Source of the DNA: Ceratopteris richardii | Taxonomy: Eukaryota; Streptophyta; Polypodiopsida; Polypodiales; Pteridaceae | Reading direction: 5' to 3' | NCBI GenBank assembly: GCA_020310875.1 | Contig: CM035423.1 | Location: 125,255,664-125,319,663, forward strand | Length of the DNA stretch: 64,000 nt | Part shown: positions 33,042 through 43,783 of the stretch, piece by piece | How positions within the stretch are numbered: position 1 is the stretch's first letter | Layout: each line of letters starts with the position of its first letter | Position numbers and translations under genes: made by a program | Notes under the pieces: model-generated | Database searches by the model: none | Seen by the model: only the letters and a program-made list of their open reading frames with translations | Told to the model about the DNA's origin: nothing

Positions 33042-34223
33042 CCTTGTTGGAAGGGCTGTTCTAGGTAGTGCTTTGAGAGGTGGTGTCCATCCGTTGTATG
33101 AGCTGGTTCCTTGGATTCCAGCAAGAATGTGTCATTGTGAGCTTTCAAAACTGCAAGTTGCTCAAAAGAGGTTGTCAAGAGTGATTTGGAGCAACTACTG
33201 GCTTCAATTTGCTTCCGAGATATGGATGTTGTTCCCATGACGTCCGCTAGCTCTTCCAAAGATGATGTTGAGAGCAGTCATGCCAACTACTCATAACCCA
33301 TAATGAATGATGGGTAAGTGTGTTCGTGCCTGGGTTGAACAAAGTATGTGCCTTGTGCAAGGCCTGGTAATGTAGCCCTACGCATGCTTACTTGGAAAAT
33401 GCATTGGAAGAAGTATGGTGCAAAAATTGCGGGTCTTGAGCTAAGTGTTCAAGGGTATGCTGACGAAGAGGTTTCCTAAACTATCATGGTTATGGTGTTT
33501 CCAGAGTAAAGATATTTACCATGGAGAAGGTTGATGGATGTTTGTCTCTTCGTGTTGTACACTCGGCCTTTTGGGATGGAACATTGTTGATGAATGTCCA
33601 TGTTGATTGTCCACTGATGAGATCTTTTGAGTGGTGGATCCTCTCTCCTCTTCTCAAAGCAACATTTGTCAAATAGTGAGAATTGAATTGCTTGATATTC
33701 CTTGGCAAGCAACATCGGGTAACTACACCAAGTTGAGTTTCACATATTCTCTTTAGCTCACCATATGCAGGAGTCTTCTCCTCCAGAACTACCTTTTGCA
33801 GATATCTCCTTGGATGCTCAGATAAGGCAGCAATAATCTCACTGCTGGCCGAGACACACTTCTATCCAAATTGATAAATGCCTAGTAATCAACAGTTCCA
33901 CCTTCAACTAAGCATGACTCATTCATGTTTCATAAGCCAAACCTGGGAACAAGCTCTCTCCCGCTTTTCTTTCTCCCTTTTTTTTTTTTTTTTTTTTTTG
34001 AGGAAAAGGATATCACAAAACAAGAACACAAAAGTTAGTATCAATAGAAATATTTGACATATGTCACTGTGCTCTTGTGCGTGGGATTCTCAAGTGTGTC
34101 TATGCACGACCGTGTAATGTGGCCCTATATTAATGCATACTTTGGAAATGCATGACCTGAATGGTGCAAAAGACAGGGTTGTGCAAGGAGCACATGGTTG
34201 TTGCTCGTTCGAGGCTTTCGATG
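33042..34223 (-). other. C 3' non-coding or weakly coding stretch
   Basis: Between the W-V-P-K region and the purine tract. A short coding block (M-G-T-T-S-I-S-R-K-Q, T-S-F-E-Q-L, ending Q-Q-G-S-V-R-D-D-R) is shared with B and, for the last residues, A. A T22-24 run lies near 33976-33999. No other domain is seen. Confidence 0.55.
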
Positions 34224-37200
34224 TCATTTGTGGAGGTTGATGCCGACCTTGGTGGAGGTATCCATTGAGTCTCGAACTGATGTGATCCTCCTTATTGGAG
34301 TCCATTTTAGAACATCATTTGGCACTGTAGAGGTCACTTCAGGCGTCTTTCTCTTTGGATGCTTTCTGAACTGTGGTATCCAGTGTGGTTGACGCTTTGG
34401 TTCGGTGGAGACTACTTGCACCTTTGGCTTCCAAACCCATATCCTTTTTGCATGTCTTCCTACTAATGTTGAAGAGCTGATTTGATCTTCCTTTGGTCTC
34501 TGTACGTGGTTCTTACCCTTTTCTCTTTTTGGCTTCTTTGTTGAAACCTTTTGCATGTGGGAGAACAAAGGTTGTTGTGGATGTAGGAGCTTCTTAGGTA
34601 CCCACATCTGTAATTGCCCTTGTTGAGCTGCAGCTAACTTCTTAGGCACCCAAACTTGTTGGATACCTTGTGATTGAGCTTGTCTGAGCTGCTTCCTTTG
34701 TCTTCTGGCCTGGTTGGTTTGCATGGATGGAATTTGTGGGGGCAAGGTTGGTGGTTGCTCTCCTTTGCGTACCCATATCTGCTGCATCGGTTGAGTTGTT
34801 CTCCTTCGCGCGTTCTTTTGATCTCTCGTCCGAAGAGTCTTTAGTGATTGATCTGCCCTTAGTTGCTGCCTCCTTCTGGCCTTTGGAAAAGAAGGGAGTT
34901 CCATTGTGGTTCTGACTCTTTGTTTGAGATCTTCATTCTTCTGCATCACATAGCCTTGGACAAGAACATCATGGTCAACTTCATGTGCACGCCTGGAGGG
35001 ACCAAGAGTCTGTGTCTTTCCTAGTTCCTTGAGTGCTCCACTATCTAACTCTACTGTAATTCGACTATGATTGACCCAAACCTGAAGAAGTCCACTTCTT
35101 AGGTTTAAGTTGACTGCTTGGTCATAGATCCAGTCTTGACCCAAGACAAGAGGTTCAGTGAGATCCTCGTCTTGACACACTAGTACTTTAACTGTTATTG
35201 CCTCATCATGAATGTAGAGGGGAAGTTCCACCTCGCCCATGCAAGGGGTTTCCACGCCTCCCAATCCTATGAGATATGCTTCCATAGGATTGACAGTTAA
35301 CTGCAACTCTTGACAGTAAGACAATTTAACAGCACTAGTGGCTGCACCTGAGTCAATCAAGGCTCTTACGGTCCTTGCACTCTTTCCTTGTCCTATATCC
35401 AAGGTTATGAAAGGACGTCGATCAGTTATTCTATGTGAGCTTGTTCCTGCGACTTCACACATTGCCATATGATATCCTTGATCTGCATAGTCATTTGTTC
35501 TAGGCTGAGCTCTACCCTGCCTTCGTAATTTCATCCTTCTGATGCGTTCTAAAGCTTCGGCTTGAGCTTCTTCTCGAACTCGCTTTTCTTCCTCTTTACG
35601 TTTCTTAGCAGTGTTGAGTCGGCTGAGCATTTCCTCCGTGAGGGGTTCCTGATACAACTTGACTCTGCATCCGCTAATATAGTTTGGGAGAACATCACCC
35701 GCTAATGTGGCTAGTTGTACTGCTCCGCTCGTGGAGATCCTATTGATGATCATAGGTCCGTAGCCTCTCTTTTCTAGCTTCCTCGCGTGTTGTTTCAGTG
35801 TATAGACTAAGACTAGATCTCCTGCTTTCAAGCCTTTATCCTTCACATGGGCATCGAAATATGCCTTCTGTCTCTTCTTGGCTGCATATATTCCTGCAGC
35901 TGCTCTCAGTCTTGTTTCTCCTAATCGTTCAAGGTCAAAGATCCTAGAGGAGAGCTCATGACCTGTCCATTCGTGCTCTTGTGCTACTCTCAATGTAGGA
36001 ATCAGGAAGTCCAAGGGTAGCACAGCGTTTTGGCCGAATACCACCTGAAAGGGGGTGGCTTGGAGTACCGTTTTGTAGGCAACTCGGTATGCCCAAACAG
36101 CATGGTGTAGCTGTTTGTCCCAATCAGAGCGTTTAGTGTTCACTAATTTCGTCAGTACATTGCATAAGATCTTATTAGTGCTCTCAGCTTGTCCATTAGC
36201 TTGAGGGTGATAGGGGGCAGACTTCTTGTGTATTACCAAGAATTCTTGGAGTAGATTTTCAATCACTTCGTTCAAGAAATGAGTGCCTCTATCACTTACA
36301 AGCTCTATAGGTAGCCCGTATCTTGTGAATACATTCTCAAACAAGAATTTGGCAGTTGTTTGAGCATCGTTCTTTGTCGTAGCCTTTACCTCCACCCACT
36401 TGGTGAGATAATCTGTTGCAACAATGATATATTCCGCATGGGAACCCTTAGCTGGGGGATTAATAGGACCTACGAAGTCTATTCCCCACTTAGAGAATGC
36501 ACGTCCACCCATCATAGGTTTCAGTGGCATCTCATCTTTGCGTATCGGATACTGAGTCCTTTGACAGACATCACACCGTTTCACATAGGTATGTGCATCC
36601 ATGTGAAGGGTAGGCCACCAGAAGCCTGCAAATAGTATTGCCTTGATCACCCGATCCGGTCCAAAGTGTCCTCCTGCTACACCTTGGTGAGCAGTGTCCA
36701 AGATCTTGAGATATTCACTTCATGGACACATAGCCTCAGGTAACCATCTTTACCACGCTTATATAGATTATCACCAATGAGTGAGTAATCCTGGGCTTCT
36801 TGTTCTAAACTCCTTTTCCTAGCCAGAGTCATGTCTGGAGGAAATGTGTTTGTCCTCAGGAAGGATACTAGAGGTTCACTCCAATCTGGCACAATGGATA
36901 CTTGATAAAGAGTAGCGTGTTCCACAGGTGGTTTAGTACAACAGATTGGGCATTCCTTGCACAACTTTTGGACATCCGCTTCCATAGTCGGCCAATGCAC
37001 TCCGAGTCTCTTTAGGGTCTGTAAAGTTCGTTGCTTTGAGTAGTGTTGCTCCAACACACCTACATGTGCTAATTGCAACCATTTAGCGTACTCATCCTCT
37101 TCTACGCAACAAGCCAAGATCCCTTGATCTGTGTGCTTGTACATACTTCCTGCCATGATGTGGTACTTTTGGGCTTTTACCACCTCTCTATTCCGTGTGT

Positions 37201-40200
37201 TTACCACTGGATGATTAGGCCCGTATGTCAATACTGGTACCAATGGCTTAGCCCACTGCGGCACCACTTCCAAATTAAACAAGTAAGCATCAGGAAGGTC
37301 ATCTGATACTCCTTGTGGGGCTTCTCCCGATGTGAGCCTAGATAGATGATCAGCTCTCAAATGAGTCCTACCTTTTCTTACCACAACCTCAAAATCATAT
37401 TCCATTAGCAAGAGAAACCATCTCACTAATCTTCCTGTATTGCATGGCTTGTTTACGAGATATAGCAATGCTTGATGATCAGTAAAAAATTTAAACTTAT
37501 TTGCAAGCAAATAGTGTCTAAATTTCTTAACTGCATATACCATGCCTAATCCTTCTCGCTCTGTAGTGGTGTAATTCCGTTCAGCCGCATTCAACTGTCT
37601 ACTGGCATAGGCAATTGGAAGATCCATATTACCTTCACCAGTAGGTTGTGCAAGCACACATCCAATAGCATAATTGGATGCATCCACATGAACATGGAAT
37701 GGCTTATTCCAATCTGGTGTGGTCAGGATTGGTGCTGAACATAATCTTCATTTAAGCTCTTGGAAGGAATTCTCACATTCATCCGTCCACTCAAAGTTAG
37801 TCAGAAGTCCGTACATGGGCTTTGCAATGACAGCATACATGTGTATAAATCGTCGGTAATAACCACAATGCCCCATGAAAGCTTGTACTTCCTTGACATT
37901 TTTTGGCCTAGGTAGCTCTGCTATAGCTCTCACTTTCTCTTCGTCAGTAGATATGCCATTCTTTGACACTATGTGTCCTAGAATCTTGCCTTGCCTGACC
38001 ATGAAAACACATTTTTCTGGGTTCAGGAAGACTTGATATTCTCTACATTTGTCAAGGATTTGTCTGAGTTCAGGGATATGGGTTTGTCTAATGTTGGAAT
38101 GAGCACAAAGATCATCAACATAGACTTCTAAGTTTTTCCTCAGGAACTCCTTAAATACATGGCACATCAGCCTCTGGAAGGTAGCTGGTGCGTTGGTAAG
38201 CCCAAATGGCATTACTCTAAAGGCAAAAATGCCCCATTCTGTGGCAAAGGCTGTCTTATGCTGATCCTCTGGAGCTATGACTACTTGATTGTAACCCGAA
38301 AATCCATCAAGGAAGTTGTACACTTCCTTGCCTGCCACTCTTTCTAAGAGATGTTCTGTGATGGGAAGCGGATAGTTATCTCGAATCGTGGCTGCATTAA
38401 CCTTTTTCAAGTTAATACACACACGCAGCTTGCCATTCTTCTTGGGCACCACTACGATGGGGGATACCCATTCAGTGTGCTCAATTTCATAGATAAATCC
38501 AGCTTCGACCAGTCTATCTATCTCTTCTTTGATCTTAGCAGCGTAATTATCGTTATATGTGTAGGGCTTTTGCTTAGAGGGTTTAGCATCTGAGGTCATG
38601 GGGATGGTATGTGAGCATATGTCCGGGTCAACACCTTTCAAATCCTTGTAACTCCAAGCGAATACATCTCTGTATTCTCTTAGCAAGGCAATCAATTCGT
38701 GCTCTTCTTCTTCTGTCAGGTCATGGCCTATATACGTGCATCTCTCCTCTCCTTCTTCTGTGGCCACTACTATTTTCTTGGTAGTTTCTTTGTTATCATA
38801 GGCCTCTCCTGATTGTGCCTCTCGTTTAGGCATTCTAATCATGACCCTCCTGTCATCTATCTCATACTTCTTAAAATTTTCTGGGACCTCAAACAAAGAT
38901 TCTTCCTCTTCTGGTGAGACTTCTCTCTTCTTTCGTTTCTTTCCTTCTTCCTTTGGGCTCACATGTGTTGCTAATCTTACATCATTTGTAAGCTCTCCAT
39001 GCCTCTGGGGTTGAAATTCTACTTCATGGAAGTATTCTTCATCTGATGCAAATGGTGGGTCCATAATGATAGACTCGAGATCGGAATCACTTGCATCCTC
39101 AAATGCATCAGGGCTAGGTTCGCATTCTTCTAGAACCGCTTCTCCCATGATTGGCTCTATGGAGAAGACTGAAATGTCATAGCCATCCTCATCACAGTGG
39201 GGTGTCCATTGTTCCTCATTGATGGCTACATCCATGGTTGCCAGAATTTCCGCCCAGCCATGGGGTTCAAATTCCTCGTCAGGAAAGACTACAGGTGCAT
39301 AGGCTGGGTCTTGAATGGGTCTATGAGTTTCGTTTGCACCTATTTCTCTAGCCTTTTCTCTCTTCTCTTCCTCTACTGCTACTTTGCACATCCATAAGTG
39401 GGTATCTTCATGCATCCATGAGGATCCTGACCCTATGGAATGCACAGATTCCGTATCATCTTTGGCTCTATGGATGGGATTCCACTGGATAGGAGGTACA
39501 TCTCTATGAGAGTAATCCTTGAGATTGACTTTGGTCGTAACACCTAAGTGTTGCAGGTATAAAGAATTGGTCCCCCAATCGTGTACCACTTGCAACTGTC
39601 GCATAAATGGTCTTCCCAAAATCATCTCATAGGCATGATTTTTGCTGAAGTCACATATAGCAAAGCTATGCTCAAACTCAACACCACAAGTGGTGAGAGT
39701 TATTCCTTCTAGCAATCCTAAGGGTCTCTCTATGTGACCATCGGCCATTTGCAATTTCATCCTCGTTGGCCGGAGTGCCGGCTTGCCCCAACGCTTCCAT
39801 AGGGAAGTGGTGGCAATTGCAACTCCTGCACCTGAGTCCAAAATTGCCTTGGTGGTGTACTCCTGGTAGGTGATGGGAAGATAGGTGTTCCCTTCTTCAC
39901 CTTCACACATATCTCCTATCTTGTCCAAGGGAATTTCTGGCACTGTCCTATGGGATCCTACTCGGGAACGTGGTTGTGCAACTTCAGTCACTTGACTGGC
40001 TACACATTTCCGCGCTTTTGGTCTATTCTTAGGCAGTCCTTCCAAAGTGAGATCGCGCTGCACCTTGGTGTTCTTTACTACCTCCGTGTTCCTTGATATG
40101 ACTGAGTCGTCGTTCCTTACCATGACTGTGGGTGCTCTCATACACGTGGACTTTGCTTCCCATGGGCCTGTGAAGTGGGGTAGCTCTTGTATGGAATTAG

Positions 40201-43200
40201 ACTCAAAGTCCAATCTCTCGTGAGACTGAGTACTATCATGTTCCCCGTAAATAGATGGGATGTCTTGTGGGAATTGGTCGTGTGCATCATCCACAAGTTC
40301 AAAAGGAGGGGCGACTTCACTTTCGTTATCCCATTTGTCTTCTTGAATCTCTCGTAGGAAGTCTGGTGCAAACTGAGTCATAGAAGAAGAAGTGTCTGGC
40401 TCCGTAGAATTAGGCACATAAGCAACCTGGGAAGGAGGGCTTATTCTATCGTTGGCTCTCTCCTCGTTCTCATAGATAGCTGGAGCACAAGCTTCTTGGG
40501 GAGGATTACTTATTCTATTACTCTTCCGAGCAGGCTCATACGCTCCCTGAGAAGGAATGTAGGCCACTTGTGGAGGTACGTAGGCTTTCGAGGGAGGCTC
40601 ATCTGCCTTTTGGGGGGAAGGATAAGCTTCTTGAGGAGGCACATGGGCTTCCTGAAGAGGCTGGCTTATCCGTTCTCTTGCCCTTTCCTTTCTTTGAGGG
40701 GCAGGTTCCTTTTCTGATTGTGCAATTAGCCTCTCTATTCTTTCCAGTCCTTCAAAATGTAACTGCGTCTTAGCTGAGCTAGAGATGTTAAAGAGGCGGC
40801 TAGCTTCGAACATGGCTTGAGCCAATTCCACCATCTTAGCACAAATTTTAGTTCGTTCAAGCTCTAGCTTGGCTCTAGGGTAGCACTTTTCATGATCGGT
40901 TATGGTTGGCCCTTCTTGGATTCTGGCCTGATATGCTTTAAGCATCATATTAAGGTCTTCGGGAGTGGGATCTGCTAGGACTGATCCTACTCTAGGGGGT
41001 GGTGGGTTTAGGTGAGGTGGGTTGGAAGGTGGTGGGTCGGATGGAGATGGGAATGGTGGTGGTGGAGTAGTGTGAGAGGGAGTTTGAGTTGTGAGTTCGG
41101 TTATTCTGGCTCTTGTTTCTCTTACGCTTTCCTCAAGTTCACTCATCTTTTTAGCCCATTGTCTTTTCATTCTTTCCCGACTATCTTTCCAAGCTCTAGT
41201 CCTTTTCTTGGTTATGCTCTCAGATTCACTAGCCTCTGGGCCCTTTTCCTGACCTACACCCTGGTTTTGCTGCAGTGCTTGGGCTCTAGTGATTACTTGT
41301 ACTGGTGCAGTGGAAGTCACGCTCCCTGTGGAGTCTACAACCAACCCAATCACATTAATGGGAGTGATTTTTGGCATATTATTAGGATTCTTAGGGCAAT
41401 CTCGTAAGAGATGCTCTTTTCCACAATCTTGGCAAAAGCCTTGGATCGTCACTGACTGGTTTTGTGGAGGTGGAGGTAAGGGGCAATCACGAATGAGGTG
41501 ATCTCCTTGGCATCTGTAGCACGGTCCTCTTGGGAATGGAGGTCTTACCTGCCTAGGTTGAGGCTTAGGGTTGGGGTTTGCATACATGACGTTTGCGTAA
41601 TCTGACTCCCAACTAGGTTCATTTGGCTCTTCACTATAGTAGTACTCACCATGTTCTGGAGACTGCATGTAGTACGCCTGGGGACTATCAACATGTGTAG
41701 AATCAAAGCTATGGTCATTGGGGTCACTTTCAGAAAGCAAGGATGTTACAGGGACTATAGCTCTGTTCAGGTTCTCTTCTGCAGCAGTGTACTTTACCGG
41801 AATCACATTGGCTGGGGCAGGGGGTTGTTGTGCTAACACAGGTTGAGGCCTTTGTTGGGCTTGATATGGTTGCTGATAAGGTGGCTGTGGCCTGCCATAT
41901 GGCTGAGGAGGGTACGGGTTCTGGTATCTTCCTTGCTGCGGGTATGGTTGAGGGTAGGGTTGCCTAACTGCCTGCTTGTTGTATGGGCAATCTTGTGCGG
42001 TGTGATTGGTGTATCTTCGTTCTATGGTGCAATATTGGCTATTTGGATTGACCTGGGGTTGTGCCATAATGGGACACACGTTTGCCATATGGTCGCCACC
42101 GCATGTATAGCACCTCTTCGTTGGGGTAAACCTCGGAATTTGTTTGCTAGAGACGCCTAGTTTCTGGGCCACTTTCTCTGCGAGTTCCTCAATTGATGTG
42201 GATTGCGTGGAAGAGTGACTAGATGCACTATCTGAATCTTTGTAGATTTTGGACAGCTCTAGTTCTTCCCCTAGGTTATCTTCAATGTCAATGCACATGC
42301 GTACACACTCTTCTATAGTCCTAGGGTCCTTCAGGTACACATAGGATCTCAATTTCGTACTCAGCAATCCATCAAGGAATAAGGCTACTTGTTTGGCAGG
42401 TGTGGGTAGCTCCGAAACAAGGCACCTTTCAAGGTATTGTCTAAATCTTCTTCCTGCCAATCTTACGGTCTCTTGGGGAGTCTGTTTGAAGCTGTGAATC
42501 AATGAGGAGGTATTGTGTCTTATGCCACTCTTAGAGAACTCTACAATGAAAGCCTCTAGGAGTTGGTCTATACATCTGAATTGTCGCTCATCCAATGGCT
42601 GAAACCATGTAGGTGCTGTGTTCCTAAGGGTTAGACCGAAGGCATTGTACTGTGTGAATAGATCCTCCACTTGTTCAGCTCTCAAGACTTGCTTGAACTC
42701 CGCCACATGATCATAGGGATCTCCTGTGCCATCAAAGTAATTCTTCATGGACTTAACTAGCTGGGTCGGTCTCAAAGTTCTTGTGTGCTCTCTAGGTCTC
42801 GGCAGAGGAATTCCATCCACATTTCTTTGGTTCCTGTGAGCTCTAAGTATCTCAAGTTCTACTCTATTCGTCTCCGTCCTCGTTCTTTCTCTGCCCACTG
42901 GGTTGGCAAAGCTTACTTCTGGTCTATCTCTACTTTTGTCTCTTTGCATTCCATGAGCTTGGGATGTTCCAGCTCCAGGGTGACCATAGGATACATTCGA
43001 TCTTGGTTGGGGGAAAATGAATTCACCCTTCCAAGTGTAAGCATGCCTATCATTTTCTGTCACCACAAAGATCCTTTCCGAAGTGTGATCTAAGTAGGTC
43101 ACTCTACCTGGGCTATCCGGATCCTTAAACTCATAGATCATGATAGTTCCTATATCAGTTGGCTGATTAGATTTATACCTCCAAAAGGCTTCGTCAGTTT

Positions 43201-43783
43201 CTCGATTGAGGAGCAATTCTATGCTCTTGTTGTCTTGGGGCACCCACTCAGGTGTGATAATCCTAGTGAGAACAGATTTTCCTCGGGGGGTTGTAGGTTC
43301 TACGCCCATATTTCCTTGTTCTAAGTCACCTAAGTCCGCTTCTGAGATTACATTCCCAAATTCATCTGTCCTGTCTGGGTGACTGGTGACTACGTATATG
43401 GTTCCTTCTTTATCCAGGTATGCACCATTTTCAAACTTGACTGCTGGGTGCTCTAGTCCAATGGATTGATCAGGATTTTTAATCTGGACCACGGATCTTC
43501 CTAGGCCGTCCTCATAGATGCTAGCACCTAATCGGTTGGTCCTAAGGTATTCCAACTGTGTTTTGTAAGGGCCTTCTACCCTGTACAAGTATGGCACACC
43601 TGAACTGCCCGTAGGTCTTTCCATGCCTTGAGACATCCCTGATTCACTGGTATCAGAGCTAGGGTAATGAGAGTGGTGACTCAACTGTTGGGCCCAAGAC
43701 CTTGCAGTGTGATTGACACTAGCCTTTGAAGACCTAAGGCTTTGTCTCTCTCTTACTAGGTGTCGTCCTGATCTAAGGTTCAT
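34224..43783 (-). CDS. gag-pol and 3' coding region of element C
   Basis: Starts MNLRSGRHLVRERQ at 43783. Order: gag with capsid core (about 42.9-42.3 kb) and three zinc knuckles; protease; RT; RNase H; integrase; second protease-like domain; W-V-P-K repeats. Known family biology: gag-pol is translated from full-length RNA, forms particles in the cytoplasm and makes cDNA that integrase inserts. Most of it is one long open frame. The element is broken in about two places in pol, so it is treated as a recent fossil. RT motifs place it in the OTA clade (Ogre/Tat/Athila), inferred from memory. Confidence 0.88.
34300..34860 (-). other. W-V-P-K repeat region at the C-terminus of C
   Basis: A basic, Gln-rich region with repeated short motifs: QQIWVRKG, IQQVWVPKKLAAAQQ, LQMWVPKKLLHPQQ, KRIWVWKPK and PHWIPQFRKH, spaced about 20-50 residues. 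The same motifs recur in B. I do not recognise the domain. The Lys/Arg content suggests nucleic-acid or chromatin binding, but that is inference. Confidence 0.6.
35030..35430 (-). other. Second retropepsin-like domain downstream of integrase in C
   Basis: ITLDIGQGKSARTVRALIDS leads into the D-S-G-A active-site-type motif (about 35346-35368). Then come an M-E-A-Y-L-I-G-L-G-G flap-like segment, E-V-E-L-P-L-Y-I-H, and E-P-L-V-L-G-Q-D-W-I-Y, which matches the L-G-x-D-W/F-L hydrophobic block near the end of retropepsins. The canonical protease is a separate domain at about 39.5-39.9 kb. B has the equivalent at 47180-46840. Confidence 0.75.
35700..37130 (-). other. Integrase of C, with two HHCC-type zinc modules
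   Basis: First module HVGVLEQHYSKQRTLQTLKR...CKECPICC (37070-36945). Second module HQGVAGGHFGP...CDVCQRTQYP (36690-36550). The catalytic core follows: GIDFVGP with D, the ELVSDRGTHF block with D, and SAPYHPQANGQAES with E (about 36490-36170). The C-terminal region has KKRQKAYFDAHVKDKGLKAG and QHARKLEKRGYGP (about 35880-35750). No chromodomain is seen. Confidence 0.85.
37340..38600 (-). other. Reverse transcriptase and RNase H of C
   Basis: RT: WVSPIVVVPKKNGKLRVCIN, NFLDGFSGYNQV, FGLTNAPATFQRLM and the catalytic YVDD block (about 38125-38110), then GKILGHIVSKNGIS. RNase H: MDASNYAIGCVLAQ, ERNYTTTEREGLGMVYAVKK, the TDHQALLYL block and H-L-S-R-L (37690-37340). Confidence 0.9.
39500..39930 (-). 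other. Canonical retropepsin of C
   Basis: YTTKAILDSGAGVAIATTSL carries the D-S-G-A active site (about 39840), followed by MADGHIERPLGLLEGITLTT and YEMILGRPFMRQLQ. Position between gag and RT is standard. Confidence 0.88.
41380..43783 (-). other. gag of C with three zinc knuckles
   Basis: N-terminal Arg/Ser-rich start, then a capsid core NYFDGTGDPYDHVAEF ... TWFQPLDERQ ... FIVEFSKSGI ... RRFRQYLERC (about 42760-42420). Knuckles CYTCGGDHMANVC (about 42110), CYRCQGDHLIRDC (about 41515) and CQDCGKEHLLRDC (about 41440), each CX2CX3HX4C, separated by a Pro/Gln/Tyr-rich linker with Y-P-Q-P-Y-P-Q repeats. Confidence 0.85.

Noticed and set aside
41012-41407. Plus-strand open frames opposite gag of C (and the like opposite A)
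   Set aside because: Shadows of the minus-strand coding sequence, caused by its Pro/Ser codon bias.
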